This document shows positions 16,687 to 25,634 of a stretch of DNA of 64,000 nt, piece after piece. Each line of letters starts with the position of its first letter. The first letter of the stretch is position 1. This DNA comes from Ralstonia pickettii (GTDB taxonomy: Bacteria > Pseudomonadota > Gammaproteobacteria > Burkholderiales > Burkholderiaceae): the NCBI RefSeq assembly GCF_016466415.2, contig NZ_CP066772.2, forward strand, positions 806,001 to 870,000, written 5' to 3'. The notes beneath the pieces are model-generated. The model saw only the letters and a program-made list of their open reading frames with translations, made no database searches and had not been told where the DNA came from. The position numbers and the translations under genes are program-made.

Positions 16687-18602
16687 AAATGCATCGATTT
16701 ACCGGACTGACGTCGCGTGACGTGTTGCGCAAGGTCCGCGACCAACTGGGCGATGGCGCTCTGATCCTGTCGAACCGCGCCATTCCCGGCGGCATCGAGA
16801 TCATCGCGGCATCCGATTCGCACGTGGATGCGCTGGTCGATACGCAGTCGTCGGCACCCAAGACGGCACAGCGCCGCCCGATGGCTCCGGCTCCGATTCC
16901 CGAGCCCGCACCGATTGCCGCTGCAACCGCAGCCGTGGCGGCCGCTCAGGCACCTGCTGAAGAAGCCTCGCAAACCGAGACCCCTGCACCCAACGCGCTG
17001 GCCCGTCTGCGCAACCGCTTTATTGCTTCGCGCCGCACGCCGGCACAGGAAGACGCACCGGCAGCGTCGGTTGCCCCGGTCACTCAGGCCGCCAAGCCGG
17101 CCGGCCGCACGCTGCAAACGCGCGTGGACGACGACGTGGCGTTTGGCGAAGAAGATGCGCTGGCCGCGTCCACCCGCATGCTGGCGGGCCTGTCGCTCGA
17201 CCGCGCCAATGCCGAGGTTGCCCAGTCCGCGGCGCAGGCCCTGGCCAGCACCGCCCAGTTCATCGCCCGCCGCACAGCGGTGGAAGACGACGAGCCGGAG
17301 ATGGAATCGACCGCCCGCTTTGCCGCACGCCGTGAGCAGCCACGCGAGCAGGCACATGAACAGGAAGAGCGCCCGGTTTCGCTGCGCAGCTTTGCCGAGC
17401 GCGTGGAAGCCCAGGCCCGCAACCTCCGTGCAGAACAGCAGAAGGCCGAAGCGCCTGTAAAGGCCCGCATCGACGCGCAAGCCGACGCAGGCAAGGCGTC
17501 CGACATTTTCGTCCGCGTGGAGGACACGATGGCCAAGCCCGAAGCCCCGCGTGATGACGTGAGCCTGCAGCGTTCGGCCTTCCAGGCCGACGTGAAGGAA
17601 AGCATCCGTGCCGAGACCGACGTGATGACCCGCCGCATGGTCGGCGAGATCGAAACGCTCAAGAGCACGCTGAACGACGCCATGTCGAGCCTGGCCTCGC
17701 TGGGCGTGAAGCTGGGCGACCCGGTGCGTACGCGCCTGTTCCAGACCATGCTCAACGCAGGGTTCTCGGCACAGCTCACGCGCTACGTGCTGGAGAACAT
17801 GCCGCAGCACGACACGTACGAAGGCGCGCTGGATTTTGTGCAGCGTGCGATTGAAAAGAACCTGAGCACCGTGTCGGACGAGAACAGCCTGCTCGACCAG
17901 GGCGGCGTGTTTGCCCTGATGGGCCCGACCGGCGTGGGCAAGACCACCACGACCGCCAAGCTGGCCGCACGCTTCGTGCTGCGCCATGGCGCATCGCGTG
18001 TGGCACTGCTCTCAACCGACAGCTACCGGATCGGCGGCCACGAACAGCTGCGCATCTACGGCAAGATTCTGGGCGTCTCGGTGCATGCCGTGAAAGACGC
18101 GCAGGACCTGAGCCTGGCGCTGAACGACCTGCGCGAGAAGCACGTGGTGCTGATCGACACCATCGGCATGAGCCAGCGCGACCGCGCCGTGTCCGAACAG
18201 ATGGCGATGCTGCATGCCGTGGGCCCGTCGATCAAGCGCCTGCTGCTGCTCAACGCTGCCAGCAACGGCAAGACGCTCGATGAAGTCGTGGGTGCCTACC
18301 GCGACGCCAACCTGGCCGGCTGCATCCTCACCAAGATCGACGAGGCTGCCTCCGTGGGCCACGCGATGGACGTGATGATCCGCCGCCGCCTGCCGCTGCA
18401 CTACGTCTCGTACGGCCAGCGAGTGCCGGAAGACATTGCGGTGCCGAACAAGAAGCTGCTGATCCACCGCTCGTTCCGGGCCGGTGCGGAGCAGTCGTCG
18501 TTCACGCTGGATTCGGACGAATCGCTGCTCGTGGCCCAGGGTGCGGTGTCACGCAACGCAGGCAACCGCGAACCCGGCCTGGCCGCTTTCGATTTCGCCT
18601 GA
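16683..18602 (+). CDS. flhF: FlhF, SRP-type GTPase for flagellar placement
   Basis: Places the flagellum at the cell pole. 639 residues, longer than the usual 400-480 because of an Ala/Pro/Gln-rich region from about 55 to 260. The C-terminal NG domain shows G1 GPTGVGKTTTTAKLAA, G3-like DTIGMSQRD (usual DTAG) and G4 TKIDEA. N-terminal KMHRFTGLTSRDVLRKVRDQ is the conserved FlhF start. ATGA overlap with flhA. Followed by the flhG-like gene, its usual partner. Confidence 0.93.
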   Translation: MKMHRFTGLTSRDVLRKVRDQLGDGALILSNRAIPGGIEIIAASDSHVDALVDTQSSAPKTAQRRPMAPAPIPEPAPIAAATAAVAAAQAPAEEASQTETPAPNALARLRNRFIASRRTPAQEDAPAASVAPVTQAAKPAGRTLQTRVDDDVAFGEEDALAASTRMLAGLSLDRANAEVAQSAAQALASTAQFIARRTAVEDDEPEMESTARFAARREQPREQAHEQEERPVSLRSFAERVEAQARNLRAEQQKAEAPVKARIDAQADAGKASDIFVRVEDTMAKPEAPRDDVSLQRSAFQADVKESIRAETDVMTRRMVGEIETLKSTLNDAMSSLASLGVKLGDPVRTRLFQTMLNAGFSAQLTRYVLENMPQHDTYEGALDFVQRAIEKNLSTVSDENSLLDQGGVFALMGPTGVGKTTTTAKLAARFVLRHGASRVALLSTDSYRIGGHEQLRIYGKILGVSVHAVKDAQDLSLALNDLREKHVVLIDTIGMSQRDRAVSEQMAMLHAVGPSIKRLLLLNAASNGKTLDEVVGAYRDANLAGCILTKIDEAASVGHAMDVMIRRRLPLHYVSYGQRVPEDIAVPNKKLLIHRSFRAGAEQSSFTLDSDESLLVAQGAVSRNAGNREPGLAAFDFA

Positions 18603-18615
18603 CAAGGGGGCGACC

Positions 18616-19395
18616 ATGACGACGCCATTCGCCAAGGATCAAGCCGCAGGGCTGCGGCGCATGCTGGGTCATGCCGCTGCCCGCCGCGTGCTCGTGATCG
18701 GCGCGGAAGAGCAGGTCGATGACTTTGTCGACAACCTGCGCATCGCGCTGTCCGGCATGGGCCGCGATACCGCTGTGGTGAGCGCGCAGACCGTGCTGGC
18801 CATGGCCGGTGTGCTCGAGCAGCACGACGAGACGGCGGATGTGACGCTGGTGGCCGCGCATTTCGGCACGCGGGCGCTCGGCACCGTGGCCGAAGCGTGC
18901 GACGACGTGCTGCTGACCTTCTCGGATGGTCCGGAAGGCATCAAGAGCGCTTACACGCTGCTCAAGAAAACCGCCGTGCTGCAAGGCGGCGCCGGCATCC
19001 GCACCGTGGTGTGCGGCGCGCATTCGGTGGATTCCGCCGTGCGCGTGTTCGGCAACCTGGCCAACACCGTGGGCCAGTACTTGAACACCCGGATCGATTT
19101 CGCCGGCTACCTCCCCGAGGACCGGCACGTAGAACTCGCGCTCTCGCTCGGCAAGCCCGTGGCGAGTGCGTTTCCCGCATCGCCTTCGGCCATGGCCTTC
19201 CGCCAGCTTGCCGAAGAAATGTTGAGCTGGGCCAGCGCCGAGGCCCAAGCCGGTGATGGCAGTGCGCCGTCGCGGGTGGTCATGTCGGCGCGGGCACCGG
19301 CACAGCCGGCAGATGAATCGGCGCAGGCAACGTCAATGTCGGCATCGACAGCGACACCCGGCGCCACCGCACGCGCGGCCGAATTGGTTTATTGA
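18616..19395 (+). CDS. flhG: FlhG/FleN-like MinD-family protein lacking the P-loop
   Basis: FlhG controls flagellar number together with FlhF. This 259-residue protein aligns with the C-terminal two-thirds of the family (DDVLLTFSDGPEGIKSAYTLLKK; later GYLPEDRHVELALSLGKPV and PSAMAFRQLAEEM). At the N-terminus, where FleN has the deviant Walker A KGGVGKT, it reads VLVIGAEEQVDDF, so ATP binding should be lost or altered. The C-terminal 50 residues are Ala/Ser-rich. Start ATG 18616 with AAGGGGGC upstream. Between flhF and fliA, the conserved location. Confidence 0.82.
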   Translation: MTTPFAKDQAAGLRRMLGHAAARRVLVIGAEEQVDDFVDNLRIALSGMGRDTAVVSAQTVLAMAGVLEQHDETADVTLVAAHFGTRALGTVAEACDDVLLTFSDGPEGIKSAYTLLKKTAVLQGGAGIRTVVCGAHSVDSAVRVFGNLANTVGQYLNTRIDFAGYLPEDRHVELALSLGKPVASAFPASPSAMAFRQLAEEMLSWASAEAQAGDGSAPSRVVMSARAPAQPADESAQATSMSASTATPGATARAAELVY

Positions 19396-19403
19396 GGCGC
19401 AGC

Positions 19404-20165
19404 ATGAACGAAGCGTCAAAGGCAGGCATGGATATGTACACCGCAACCGGTCGCAAGACCAAGTCCGACGAGATGGCCACGTACGCACCGCTCGTGCGTC
19501 GCATTGCCAACCAGATGATGGTCAAGCTGCCGGCCAGCGTTGAGCTGGACGACCTGATCCAGGCCGGCATGATGGGTTTGCTCGATGCGCTGTCGCGCTA
19601 TGAGGAAACGCAGGGTGTGCAGTTCGAGTTCTACGCGGCCCAGCGTATCCGCGGCGCGATCCTGGACGAACTGCGCGGCTCGGATTGGCTGCCGCGCGGC
19701 CTGCGCCGCAACGCGCGCACGATCGAGCAGGCAATCCAGAAGCTGCAGCAGCAGAAGGGCCGCGCGCCCACCGAAACCGAGATTGCCGTAGCGCTGGGCA
19801 TGTCGCTGGCCGAATACCAGAAGCAACTGGTCGACCTGCAAGGCAGCCAGTTGCTGTATTACGAAGATTTCGACCGTGAAGACGCCGACGCCTTCATCGA
19901 GAACCGCGCACCCGAGAACGACGCCACGCCGCTGGACCAGCTGCTGGACCACGACCTGCGCGAATCGGTGGTCGCTGCCATCGAGGGACTGCCCGAGCGC
20001 GAAAAGCTCATGATGAGCCTCTACTACGAGCAGGATCTGAACCTGCGTGAAATCGGCGCCGTGATGGGCGTGTCGGAATCGCGCGTGTGCCAGATCCACA
20101 GCCAGGCGATTGCCCGCATCCGTTCGCGCCTGCGCGATCGCGCATGGCTGCCGACGCCGACCTGA
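19404..20165 (+). CDS. fliA: FliA, sigma-28 factor for late flagellar genes
   Basis: RNA polymerase sigma factor recognising TAAA-N15-GCCGATAA promoters. 253 residues with region 2 (YAPLVRRIANQM, DLIQAGMMGLLDAL), region 3 (GLRRNARTIEQAI) and the region 4 helix-turn-helix (LREIGAVMGVSESRVCQIHSQAI). ATG 19404 has GAGG six bases upstream; an in-frame TTG at 19392 lacks one. Last gene of the flh unit; likely regulates cheYZ in this window. Confidence 0.95.
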   Translation: MNEASKAGMDMYTATGRKTKSDEMATYAPLVRRIANQMMVKLPASVELDDLIQAGMMGLLDALSRYEETQGVQFEFYAAQRIRGAILDELRGSDWLPRGLRRNARTIEQAIQKLQQQKGRAPTETEIAVALGMSLAEYQKQLVDLQGSQLLYYEDFDREDADAFIENRAPENDATPLDQLLDHDLRESVVAAIEGLPEREKLMMSLYYEQDLNLREIGAVMGVSESRVCQIHSQAIARIRSRLRDRAWLPTPT

Positions 20166-20177
20166 TATGAGGTCGGC
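20156..20177 (+). terminator. Hairpin overlapping the fliA stop codon
   Basis: 8-bp stem GCCGACCT / AGGTCGGC with loop GATATG; the TGA of fliA lies at the stem-loop junction. No T-tract follows. It may slow ribosomes or polymerase ahead of the stronger terminator downstream. Confidence 0.4.
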
Positions 20178-20261
20178 TGAGAGCTGCTAACAAAACCCTC
20201 TGCTTCACTGGGTTGGATGGCGGCTCTTGGTCCCAGCTTTACCTGCCAGGTATTTCTACTG

Positions 20262-20300
20262 CGCGGTCAGCGACTCATGTCGCGGCCGCGTTTTTTCTTT
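20262..20300 (+). terminator. Intrinsic terminator of the flh-fliA unit
   Basis: Outer stem CGCGG / CCGCG (20262-20266, 20286-20290), inner stem CGAC / GTCG around loop TCAT, followed at once by TTTTTTCTTT. It is about 100 bp beyond fliA on the same strand. Confidence 0.6.
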
Positions 20301-20376
20301 GGGGCCTCGGTCACGAGGCGCGCTTGGAGGCGTGAAACAGGTAGATCACGGCGCACATGCGTTTCAGAACGCAAAA

Positions 20377-20432
20377 TATGTACACAAAAAACGTATGTAA
20401 TTGTTGACAGAAAAATGGCGCCCCTCCAAGAT
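20377..20432 (+). promoter_or_regulatory. Putative promoter and repeat region before the permease
   Basis: TTGACA at 20404-20409 is a perfect -35; 17 bp later CAAGAT (20427-20432) is a modest -10. Just upstream, the hexamer TATGTA occurs twice (20377-20382, 20394-20399) in the same orientation within an unusually A/T-rich patch, a possible regulator site. Confidence 0.4.
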
Positions 20433-20462
20433 TCCGGCAAATACGCGGCATCACGCCGCATG

Positions 20463-20514
20463 AATGCCGGCGGATGGAACCCGCCCCATCCGCCTAAAGC
20501 ACGCTCCCGGCATT
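20463..20514 (+). promoter_or_regulatory. Structured leader upstream of the purine permease (possible riboswitch)
   Basis: Two nested helices can form. The closing stem is AATGCCGG / CCGGCATT (20463-20470, 20507-20514). The inner hairpin is GGCGGATGG / CCATCCGCC (20469-20477, 20486-20494) with an 8-nt loop. The 3' joining strand reads TAAAGCACGCTCC. The 52-nt element ends about 18 nt before the AGGAGA of a nucleobase permease. Size and placement fit a purine-sensing leader such as the NMT1 xanthine motif, but I cannot match its consensus from memory. Confidence 0.4.
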
Positions 20515-20543
20515 GACACGGGGGCGGCCCCAGGAGACAGACA

Positions 20544-21971
20544 ATGCGCCAATCCCCCGGGCAACCCTCGCCCTCTTCGTCGACGATCACCGGCGCCGCT
20601 GCCGATCCCGTCAACGAATTTCTGCCGCTGCCGCGCCTGTTCGCGCTGGGGCTGCAACACCTGCTGGTGATGTACGCCGGGGCGATCGCCGTGCCGCTGA
20701 TTGTCGGCAATGCGCTCGGCCTGTCAAAGAGCGATCTCTCCTATCTCGTCAATTGCGACCTGTTTGCGGCTGGGATCGGCACGCTGATCCAATCGCTCGG
20801 TTTCCTGATGTTCGGGATCCGCCTGCCGGTCATGATGGGCGTCACGTTTGCCGCGGTTGCCCCGATGATCGCCATCGGTGTGGAGCCCGGCATGGGGCTG
20901 CCCGGCATCTTCGGGGCGTCGATCGTTTCCGGCGTGTTCGGCATTGCCGTTGCACCGCTGATGGGGCGGCTGCTCGGCCTCTTCCCGCGCGTGGTGACGG
21001 GCACGGTCATCATGCTGATCGGTTTTTCGCTGCTGAGCGTGGGGATCAACTGGGCTGCGGGCGGCCAGCAGATGATTCCGCAGGTGGTGGACGGCGTGCG
21101 CCACATGGTGCCGAACCCGGCGTTTGGCGATCCGTTCGGCCTCGCCATTGCGGCGCTCGTGCTGGTGACGATCCTGCTGCTGACCAAGTTCGGTAACGCG
21201 CTGCTGTGCAATATCGCGGTGCTGCTGGGTATCGTGACGGGCACGCTGGTGGCGGCGGCGTTCGGCAAGGTGTCGCTCGCCGACGCGAGCGCCGCACCCC
21301 TGGTGACGCTGGTGACGCCGTTCTACTTCGGCATGCCGAAGTTCGAGCTGTCGGCCATCATCTCGATGTGCATCGTGATCGTGATCACGCTGGTGGAATC
21401 GACTGGCATGTTCCTCGCGCTGGCGCACGTGGTCGGCAAGCCGATTTCGCGCAATGAACTGACCAACGGCCTGCGCGCTGACGGCCTGGCGACGGTGGTG
21501 GCCGGGGTGTTCAACACGTTCCCGCATACGTCGTTCTCGCAGAACATCGGGCTGGTGTCGATCACGGGCGTGCGTTCGCGCTATGTGGCGGCCGCCGGCG
21601 GGGTGTTGCTGATCGTGCTGGGGCTGTTTCCGAAGCTGTCGTACGTGGTGGCATCGGTGCCGCAATACGTGCTGGGTGGCGCAGGCATCGTGATGTTCGG
21701 CATGGTGGCCGCTGCCGGCATCCGCATGCTGGGCATGGTCGATTTCCAACAGCAGCGCCACAACCTGCTGATCATCGCGGTATCGGTGGGCTTTGGCATG
21801 ATGCCCACGCTGGCGCCGGCCTTCTTCCATCACTTCCCGGACTGGACGCGCCCGATCACCCACAGCGGCATCGTGATGGGCACGCTGGTGGCCGTGGTGT
21901 TGAACGCCTGGTTCAACGGCATCCGCGGCTCGCACGAAGTGATGCACGGTGCAGCCGCAGCCGCGCATTGA
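20544..21971 (+). CDS. Nucleobase:cation symporter-2 permease (xanthine/urate type)
   Basis: 475 residues, 12-14 hydrophobic helices. NCS2 (NAT) family features include GLQHLLVMYAGAIAVPLIVG in helix 1 and the substrate-region sequence GVFNTFPHTSFSQNIG. The Gln-Asn-x-Gly signature fits the xanthine/uric acid branch rather than uracil. ATG 20544 has AGGAGA upstream. Stands alone, convergent with galM. Substrate choice between xanthine and urate is not decidable from sequence alone; the leader structure supports purine control. Confidence 0.88.
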   Translation: MRQSPGQPSPSSSTITGAAADPVNEFLPLPRLFALGLQHLLVMYAGAIAVPLIVGNALGLSKSDLSYLVNCDLFAAGIGTLIQSLGFLMFGIRLPVMMGVTFAAVAPMIAIGVEPGMGLPGIFGASIVSGVFGIAVAPLMGRLLGLFPRVVTGTVIMLIGFSLLSVGINWAAGGQQMIPQVVDGVRHMVPNPAFGDPFGLAIAALVLVTILLLTKFGNALLCNIAVLLGIVTGTLVAAAFGKVSLADASAAPLVTLVTPFYFGMPKFELSAIISMCIVIVITLVESTGMFLALAHVVGKPISRNELTNGLRADGLATVVAGVFNTFPHTSFSQNIGLVSITGVRSRYVAAAGGVLLIVLGLFPKLSYVVASVPQYVLGGAGIVMFGMVAAAGIRMLGMVDFQQQRHNLLIIAVSVGFGMMPTLAPAFFHHFPDWTRPITHSGIVMGTLVAVVLNAWFNGIRGSHEVMHGAAAAAH

Positions 21972-21999
21972 TCATCCAACGCCCGTGCTGCAACGCGGC

Positions 22000-23082
22000 T
22001 CAGGTTTCTCCGGCAACGGAGACGCGGTATGCGGTGTGCTGCCGATAGACCTGGCCCGGGCGCAGCATGACTGTTTCGGCATCGGGCATGTTGACCTGGT
22101 TCGGGAACGCACTCGCTTCCAGGCATAAGCCGCTGCGCTGCGCGTGCGTGCCCGCCAGCTTGTGGCCCGAGTAGAACTGAAGCCCGCGTTGGTCTGTGAG
22201 CACCGTCAGCTCGCGGCCGCTGCCGGGTTCATACAAACGCGCGACCGGACGCACATGCGGACGACCGTCCGAGGCCGAATTGCGCAGCACGAAGCAGTGG
22301 TCGAATCCGCCGGCCTGCGCCAACTGTGCGTTAGGCCAGTCCAGCCGTGCCCCGATGGGCGCCGCCTGCCGAAAATCGAATGCCGTGCCGGCGACACTCA
22401 CTGCCCGTGTCGGGATCAGCTTGGCATCGACTTCCAGATAGGCATCGGCATCGATCGAGAGGATGTGGCCCCTGATGTCGGTGCCGGGTTTGCCGCTCAG
22501 GTTGAAATACCCGTGGCTGGTCAGGTTGATCGGCGTGGGCGCATCGGTCCGCGCTTCGTAGTCGATCGACAGCGTGCCATCGTCGGCAAGCGCATAGCGA
22601 ACCTGCACGGCGACATTGCCCGGGAATCCCGCATCGCCTTCCGCAGACGTGAGCCGCAGGACCAAAGCGCCGTCCTGATCGTCGGCGTCCCATCGTGCCC
22701 GATGAAACCCGCTCGCTCCCCCGTGCAGCAGATTGCTGCCCTCATTGCGGTCAAGCGCGTAGTCGATGCCGTCGAGCGTAAAGCGCGCGCCGGCAATCCG
22801 GTTGGCCCAGCGACCGATCAAGCCCCCAAGGTAGCCCCCCGATTGAAGATAGGCCGCAGGCGCCGCGTGGTTCAGAAGAATTTCGCCCAGACGCCCGCCG
22901 CGGTCCGGCGCCTGCCAGGAGACGAGCGTCGCCCCGAGGTCGCTGATCGAAACGCGCATGCCCAAGGCATTGCGCAGCGTGAACAGCCGAACCGGTTCAC
23001 CGTCCGGCAAGTGCCCCCACGTTGCTGACGAGATGGCGCCGTCGAGCGGCGCATGTGCGGAGAGCGCGGGCGCGATGCTCAT
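22000..23082 (-). CDS. galM: Aldose 1-epimerase (mutarotase)
   Basis: Interconverts alpha and beta anomers of aldoses, feeding the correct anomer to the sugar dehydrogenase. 360 residues. Family motifs visible: GGLIGRWANRIAGARF, the catalytic-His segment NLLHGG, INLTSHGYFNLSG, and DHCFVLR, with the catalytic Glu in GLCLEASAFPNQVN near the C-terminus. ATG 23082 has GGAGAG upstream and overlaps the stop of the XylR gene (ATGA), so the two are one transcript. Confidence 0.93.
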   Translation of the reverse strand: MSIAPALSAHAPLDGAISSATWGHLPDGEPVRLFTLRNALGMRVSISDLGATLVSWQAPDRGGRLGEILLNHAAPAAYLQSGGYLGGLIGRWANRIAGARFTLDGIDYALDRNEGSNLLHGGASGFHRARWDADDQDGALVLRLTSAEGDAGFPGNVAVQVRYALADDGTLSIDYEARTDAPTPINLTSHGYFNLSGKPGTDIRGHILSIDADAYLEVDAKLIPTRAVSVAGTAFDFRQAAPIGARLDWPNAQLAQAGGFDHCFVLRNSASDGRPHVRPVARLYEPGSGRELTVLTDQRGLQFYSGHKLAGTHAQRSGLCLEASAFPNQVNMPDAETVMLRPGQVYRQHTAYRVSVAGET

Positions 23083-24302
23083 GATTGGCTCTCCGTGGTG
23101 GCGCGTTCCTGGTATTCGCGCGGCGTGCAATCCAGCTCACGGCGGAATACGGCATGCATGTATTGCGGGGAGGTAAAGCCGCAGCGCACCGCCACCTCGG
23201 CGGTTGCGACATCACGGCTGGCCAGCATGTGCTTGGCGGCGTCGAGCTTATGGCGAAGGATTTCCTGATGCACGGTGCAATTCAATTCACGACGAAAGTG
23301 TTCTTCGAGCGATGACCGCGAGATACCGACGTAGTCCGCGACCTGCTCGGTCTTGATCCCTTGGCAGGCGTATTGCCGAATGAAGTGCCGCGCCCGCATG
23401 ACGTACGGGCTGGCAAGCGGCTGGTGCCGGGACGACGCCAGCACATTGATGCCCACGGGTGGCACGAGAATCTGCCGGCCTGCCAGGCGGGCGCCGCCCA
23501 GCATCTGATGCAGCAGATGTGCGGCGGTGCGACCCATCTCCACGGTGCCCTGAATGACCGACGACAACGGGATGCGGCTCAGCGTGCGCGTGAGCGGATC
23601 GTTGTCGATACCGATGATGGCGATTTCTTCCGGTACGGCGAACCCCGCCGTCATGCAGGCCTGCAGCAGATGGCGCGCCCGCGCATCCGTCACGGCAATG
23701 ATGCCGATGGGCTTGGGCAAGCCGCGCAGCCATTCGATCAACCGGCTGATCGCCTGATGCCAGGTCGGCGCGCTGGTCGAAAGGCCTCGATAAATCTCCT
23801 GCTCTACGGGGGCGGCGGGATTGTCTTGCCGGCGCAAACGCGTAAAGGCCAGTTCGCGCTCCTGTGCCCAGCGGTTCTCAGGTGCCTGGGGCAGGCTGTA
23901 CAGCGCAAAGTGCTGAAGTCCGGCTTCGATCAGGTGCCGGTAGGCGAGCGCTACCAGCTTGCCGTTGTCGGTCGCCACATACGGCTCCTTTGCCGGGTAG
24001 TGCGCCGCATCTTCATACGATGAGCCGACGGCTACCACGGGCAACGGGCAACCGCGCAGCGCTTCGGCGACTGCTGGGTCGTCGAAATCCGCAATGATGC
24101 CGTCGCCGTCAAAGCGCTCGATGCCGGGCAGGCGGCAGCGGAAATCTTCTTCGAGAAACAAGTCCCACGTCACGCGGGTGGAGCGCATGTAGTCGCCAAT
24201 GCCCGCGATGATTTCGCGGTCATACACCTTGTTGGCATTGAACAGCAGCGCAATGCGATGAATGCGCGCGTGCTGCGATGGATCGGACGATTGACGGTGC
24301 AT
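23079..24302 (-). CDS. xylR: XylR-family transcriptional activator (AraC C-terminus)
   Basis: 407 residues. N-terminal periplasmic-binding-protein-like sensor (RIALLFNANKVYDREIIAGIG, IGIIAVTDARARHLL, IIGIDNDPLTR) fused to a C-terminal AraC-type DNA-binding domain (EQVADYVGISRSSLEEHFRREL, AEVAVRCGFTSPQYMHAVFRRE). This is the architecture of the E. coli xylose activator. Divergent from the xylFGH transporter across a 278-bp region. ATG 24302 chosen to match the family length; longer in-frame starts lack homologous sequence. Confidence 0.9.
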   Translation of the reverse strand: MHRQSSDPSQHARIHRIALLFNANKVYDREIIAGIGDYMRSTRVTWDLFLEEDFRCRLPGIERFDGDGIIADFDDPAVAEALRGCPLPVVAVGSSYEDAAHYPAKEPYVATDNGKLVALAYRHLIEAGLQHFALYSLPQAPENRWAQERELAFTRLRRQDNPAAPVEQEIYRGLSTSAPTWHQAISRLIEWLRGLPKPIGIIAVTDARARHLLQACMTAGFAVPEEIAIIGIDNDPLTRTLSRIPLSSVIQGTVEMGRTAAHLLHQMLGGARLAGRQILVPPVGINVLASSRHQPLASPYVMRARHFIRQYACQGIKTEQVADYVGISRSSLEEHFRRELNCTVHQEILRHKLDAAKHMLASRDVATAEVAVRCGFTSPQYMHAVFRRELDCTPREYQERATTESQS

Positions 24303-24442
24303 GGTGGCTCGGGCCGCTCGCGGTGGCAGGGGTTGCCAAACGGCTGCAGCGCAGGGGCGTGCCGCTCGCCCGCACATTCTATTGGCTACATGGAGCGCTG
24401 TCAGACGATCGGTGCCGGGTGGCAAGAAATGTTAGTTCGGTT

Positions 24443-24462
24443 GGGCAATTTCGTAATTGCCC
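24443..24462. promoter_or_regulatory. Palindrome in the xylR-xylF divergent region
   Basis: Perfect 8-bp inverted repeat GGGCAATT-TCGT-AATTGCCC, 118 bp before xylF and 141 bp before xylR. A likely operator for a regulator of the sugar locus; XylR itself usually binds direct repeats, so another protein may be responsible. The TTTCGTAATTG core resembles one arm of E. coli XylR sites. Confidence 0.5.
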
Positions 24463-24580
24463 GTGCTGGGCGGCCGCATCACCATGCGATGGCCGTCGAG
24501 CCGGGCGAGATCACTATTGCGGCGCACCACGCGTTCCGTCGGCCTAGGGTATCCACCAACAAAAGAAGATGGAGTGAGAC

Positions 24581-25609
24581 ATGAAATCGAACCAACGCCG
24601 TTGTGTTCTGAGGGCCGCCTTTTGCGGTGCAGTGCTCGCCAGCCTGTCGATGACCGCGCCGCTGGCACACGCGAGCAAGGCGCATCCGGAAATCGGCTTC
24701 TGTATCGACGATCTGCGCGTAGAGCGCTGGTCGCGCGACCGCGATTACTTTGTCGCCGCTGCAGAAAAACTGGGTGCCAAGGTGTCGGTGCAATCGGCGG
24801 ACGCCAGCGAGCAACGCCAGATCTCGCAGATCGAGAACCTGATCTCGCGCGGTGTCGACGTGATCGTCATCGTGCCGTTCAACTCCAAGGCGCTGACCAA
24901 CGTGGTGGCCGAAGCCAAGAAGGCGGGCATCAAGGTGGTGTCGTATGACCGCCTGATTCTCGACGCCGACGTTGATGCCTACATTTCGTTCGATAACGAG
25001 AAGGTGGGTGAACTGCAAGCGCAGGGCGTCTTCAACGTGCGCCCGAAGGGCAACTACTTCCTGCTGGGCGGCGCGCCGACGGACAACAACGCGAAGATGC
25101 TGCGGCAGGGCCAGTTGAAGGTGCTGCAGCCGGCCATCGACCGCGGCGACATCAAAGTTGTTGGCTCGCAATGGGTGCCCGAGTGGAGCGCCTCTGCGGC
25201 GCTGGGTATCGTTGAAAACGCGCTGACCGCGAACAACAACAAGATCGATGCCGTGGTCGCATCCAACGACGGCACGGCCGGTGGCGCGATCCAGGCGCTG
25301 GCTGCGCAGAAGCTGGCCGGCAAGGTGCCGGTGTCGGGCCAGGATGCCGACCTTGCTGCCGTCAAGCGCGTGATTGCCGGCACGCAGACGATGACGGTCT
25401 ACAAGCCGCTCAAGCTGATTGCAACGGAGGCTGCGCAGCTTTCGGTGGCCCTCGCCAAGGGTGACAAGCCCAAATACAACGCCCAGTACGACAACGGCAA
25501 GAAGAAGGTCGACACGGTGCTGCTGCAACCCACCCAACTCACGAAGGACAACGTCAATCTGGTGGTGAAAGACGGCTTCTACACGCAGGCTCAGATCGGC
25601 GGCCAGTAA
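24581..25609 (+). CDS. xylF: XylF, periplasmic D-xylose-type sugar-binding protein
   Basis: Binding protein of a CUT2-type sugar ABC importer. 342 residues with signal peptide ending LAHA-S. Typical fold segments: GFCIDDLRVERWSRDRDYF, IVIVPFNSKALTNVV, VVSYDRLILDADVDAYISFDN, VVASNDGTAGGAIQAL and PVSGQDAD. The IDDLRVERW segment is specific to XylF among this family. ATG 24581 preceded by GGAG. Followed by the ATPase and permease. Confidence 0.93.
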   Translation: MKSNQRRCVLRAAFCGAVLASLSMTAPLAHASKAHPEIGFCIDDLRVERWSRDRDYFVAAAEKLGAKVSVQSADASEQRQISQIENLISRGVDVIVIVPFNSKALTNVVAEAKKAGIKVVSYDRLILDADVDAYISFDNEKVGELQAQGVFNVRPKGNYFLLGGAPTDNNAKMLRQGQLKVLQPAIDRGDIKVVGSQWVPEWSASAALGIVENALTANNNKIDAVVASNDGTAGGAIQALAAQKLAGKVPVSGQDADLAAVKRVIAGTQTMTVYKPLKLIATEAAQLSVALAKGDKPKYNAQYDNGKKKVDTVLLQPTQLTKDNVNLVVKDGFYTQAQIGGQ

Positions 25610-25634
25610 GGTCGCACAGTCAGGGTCGCTTTGT

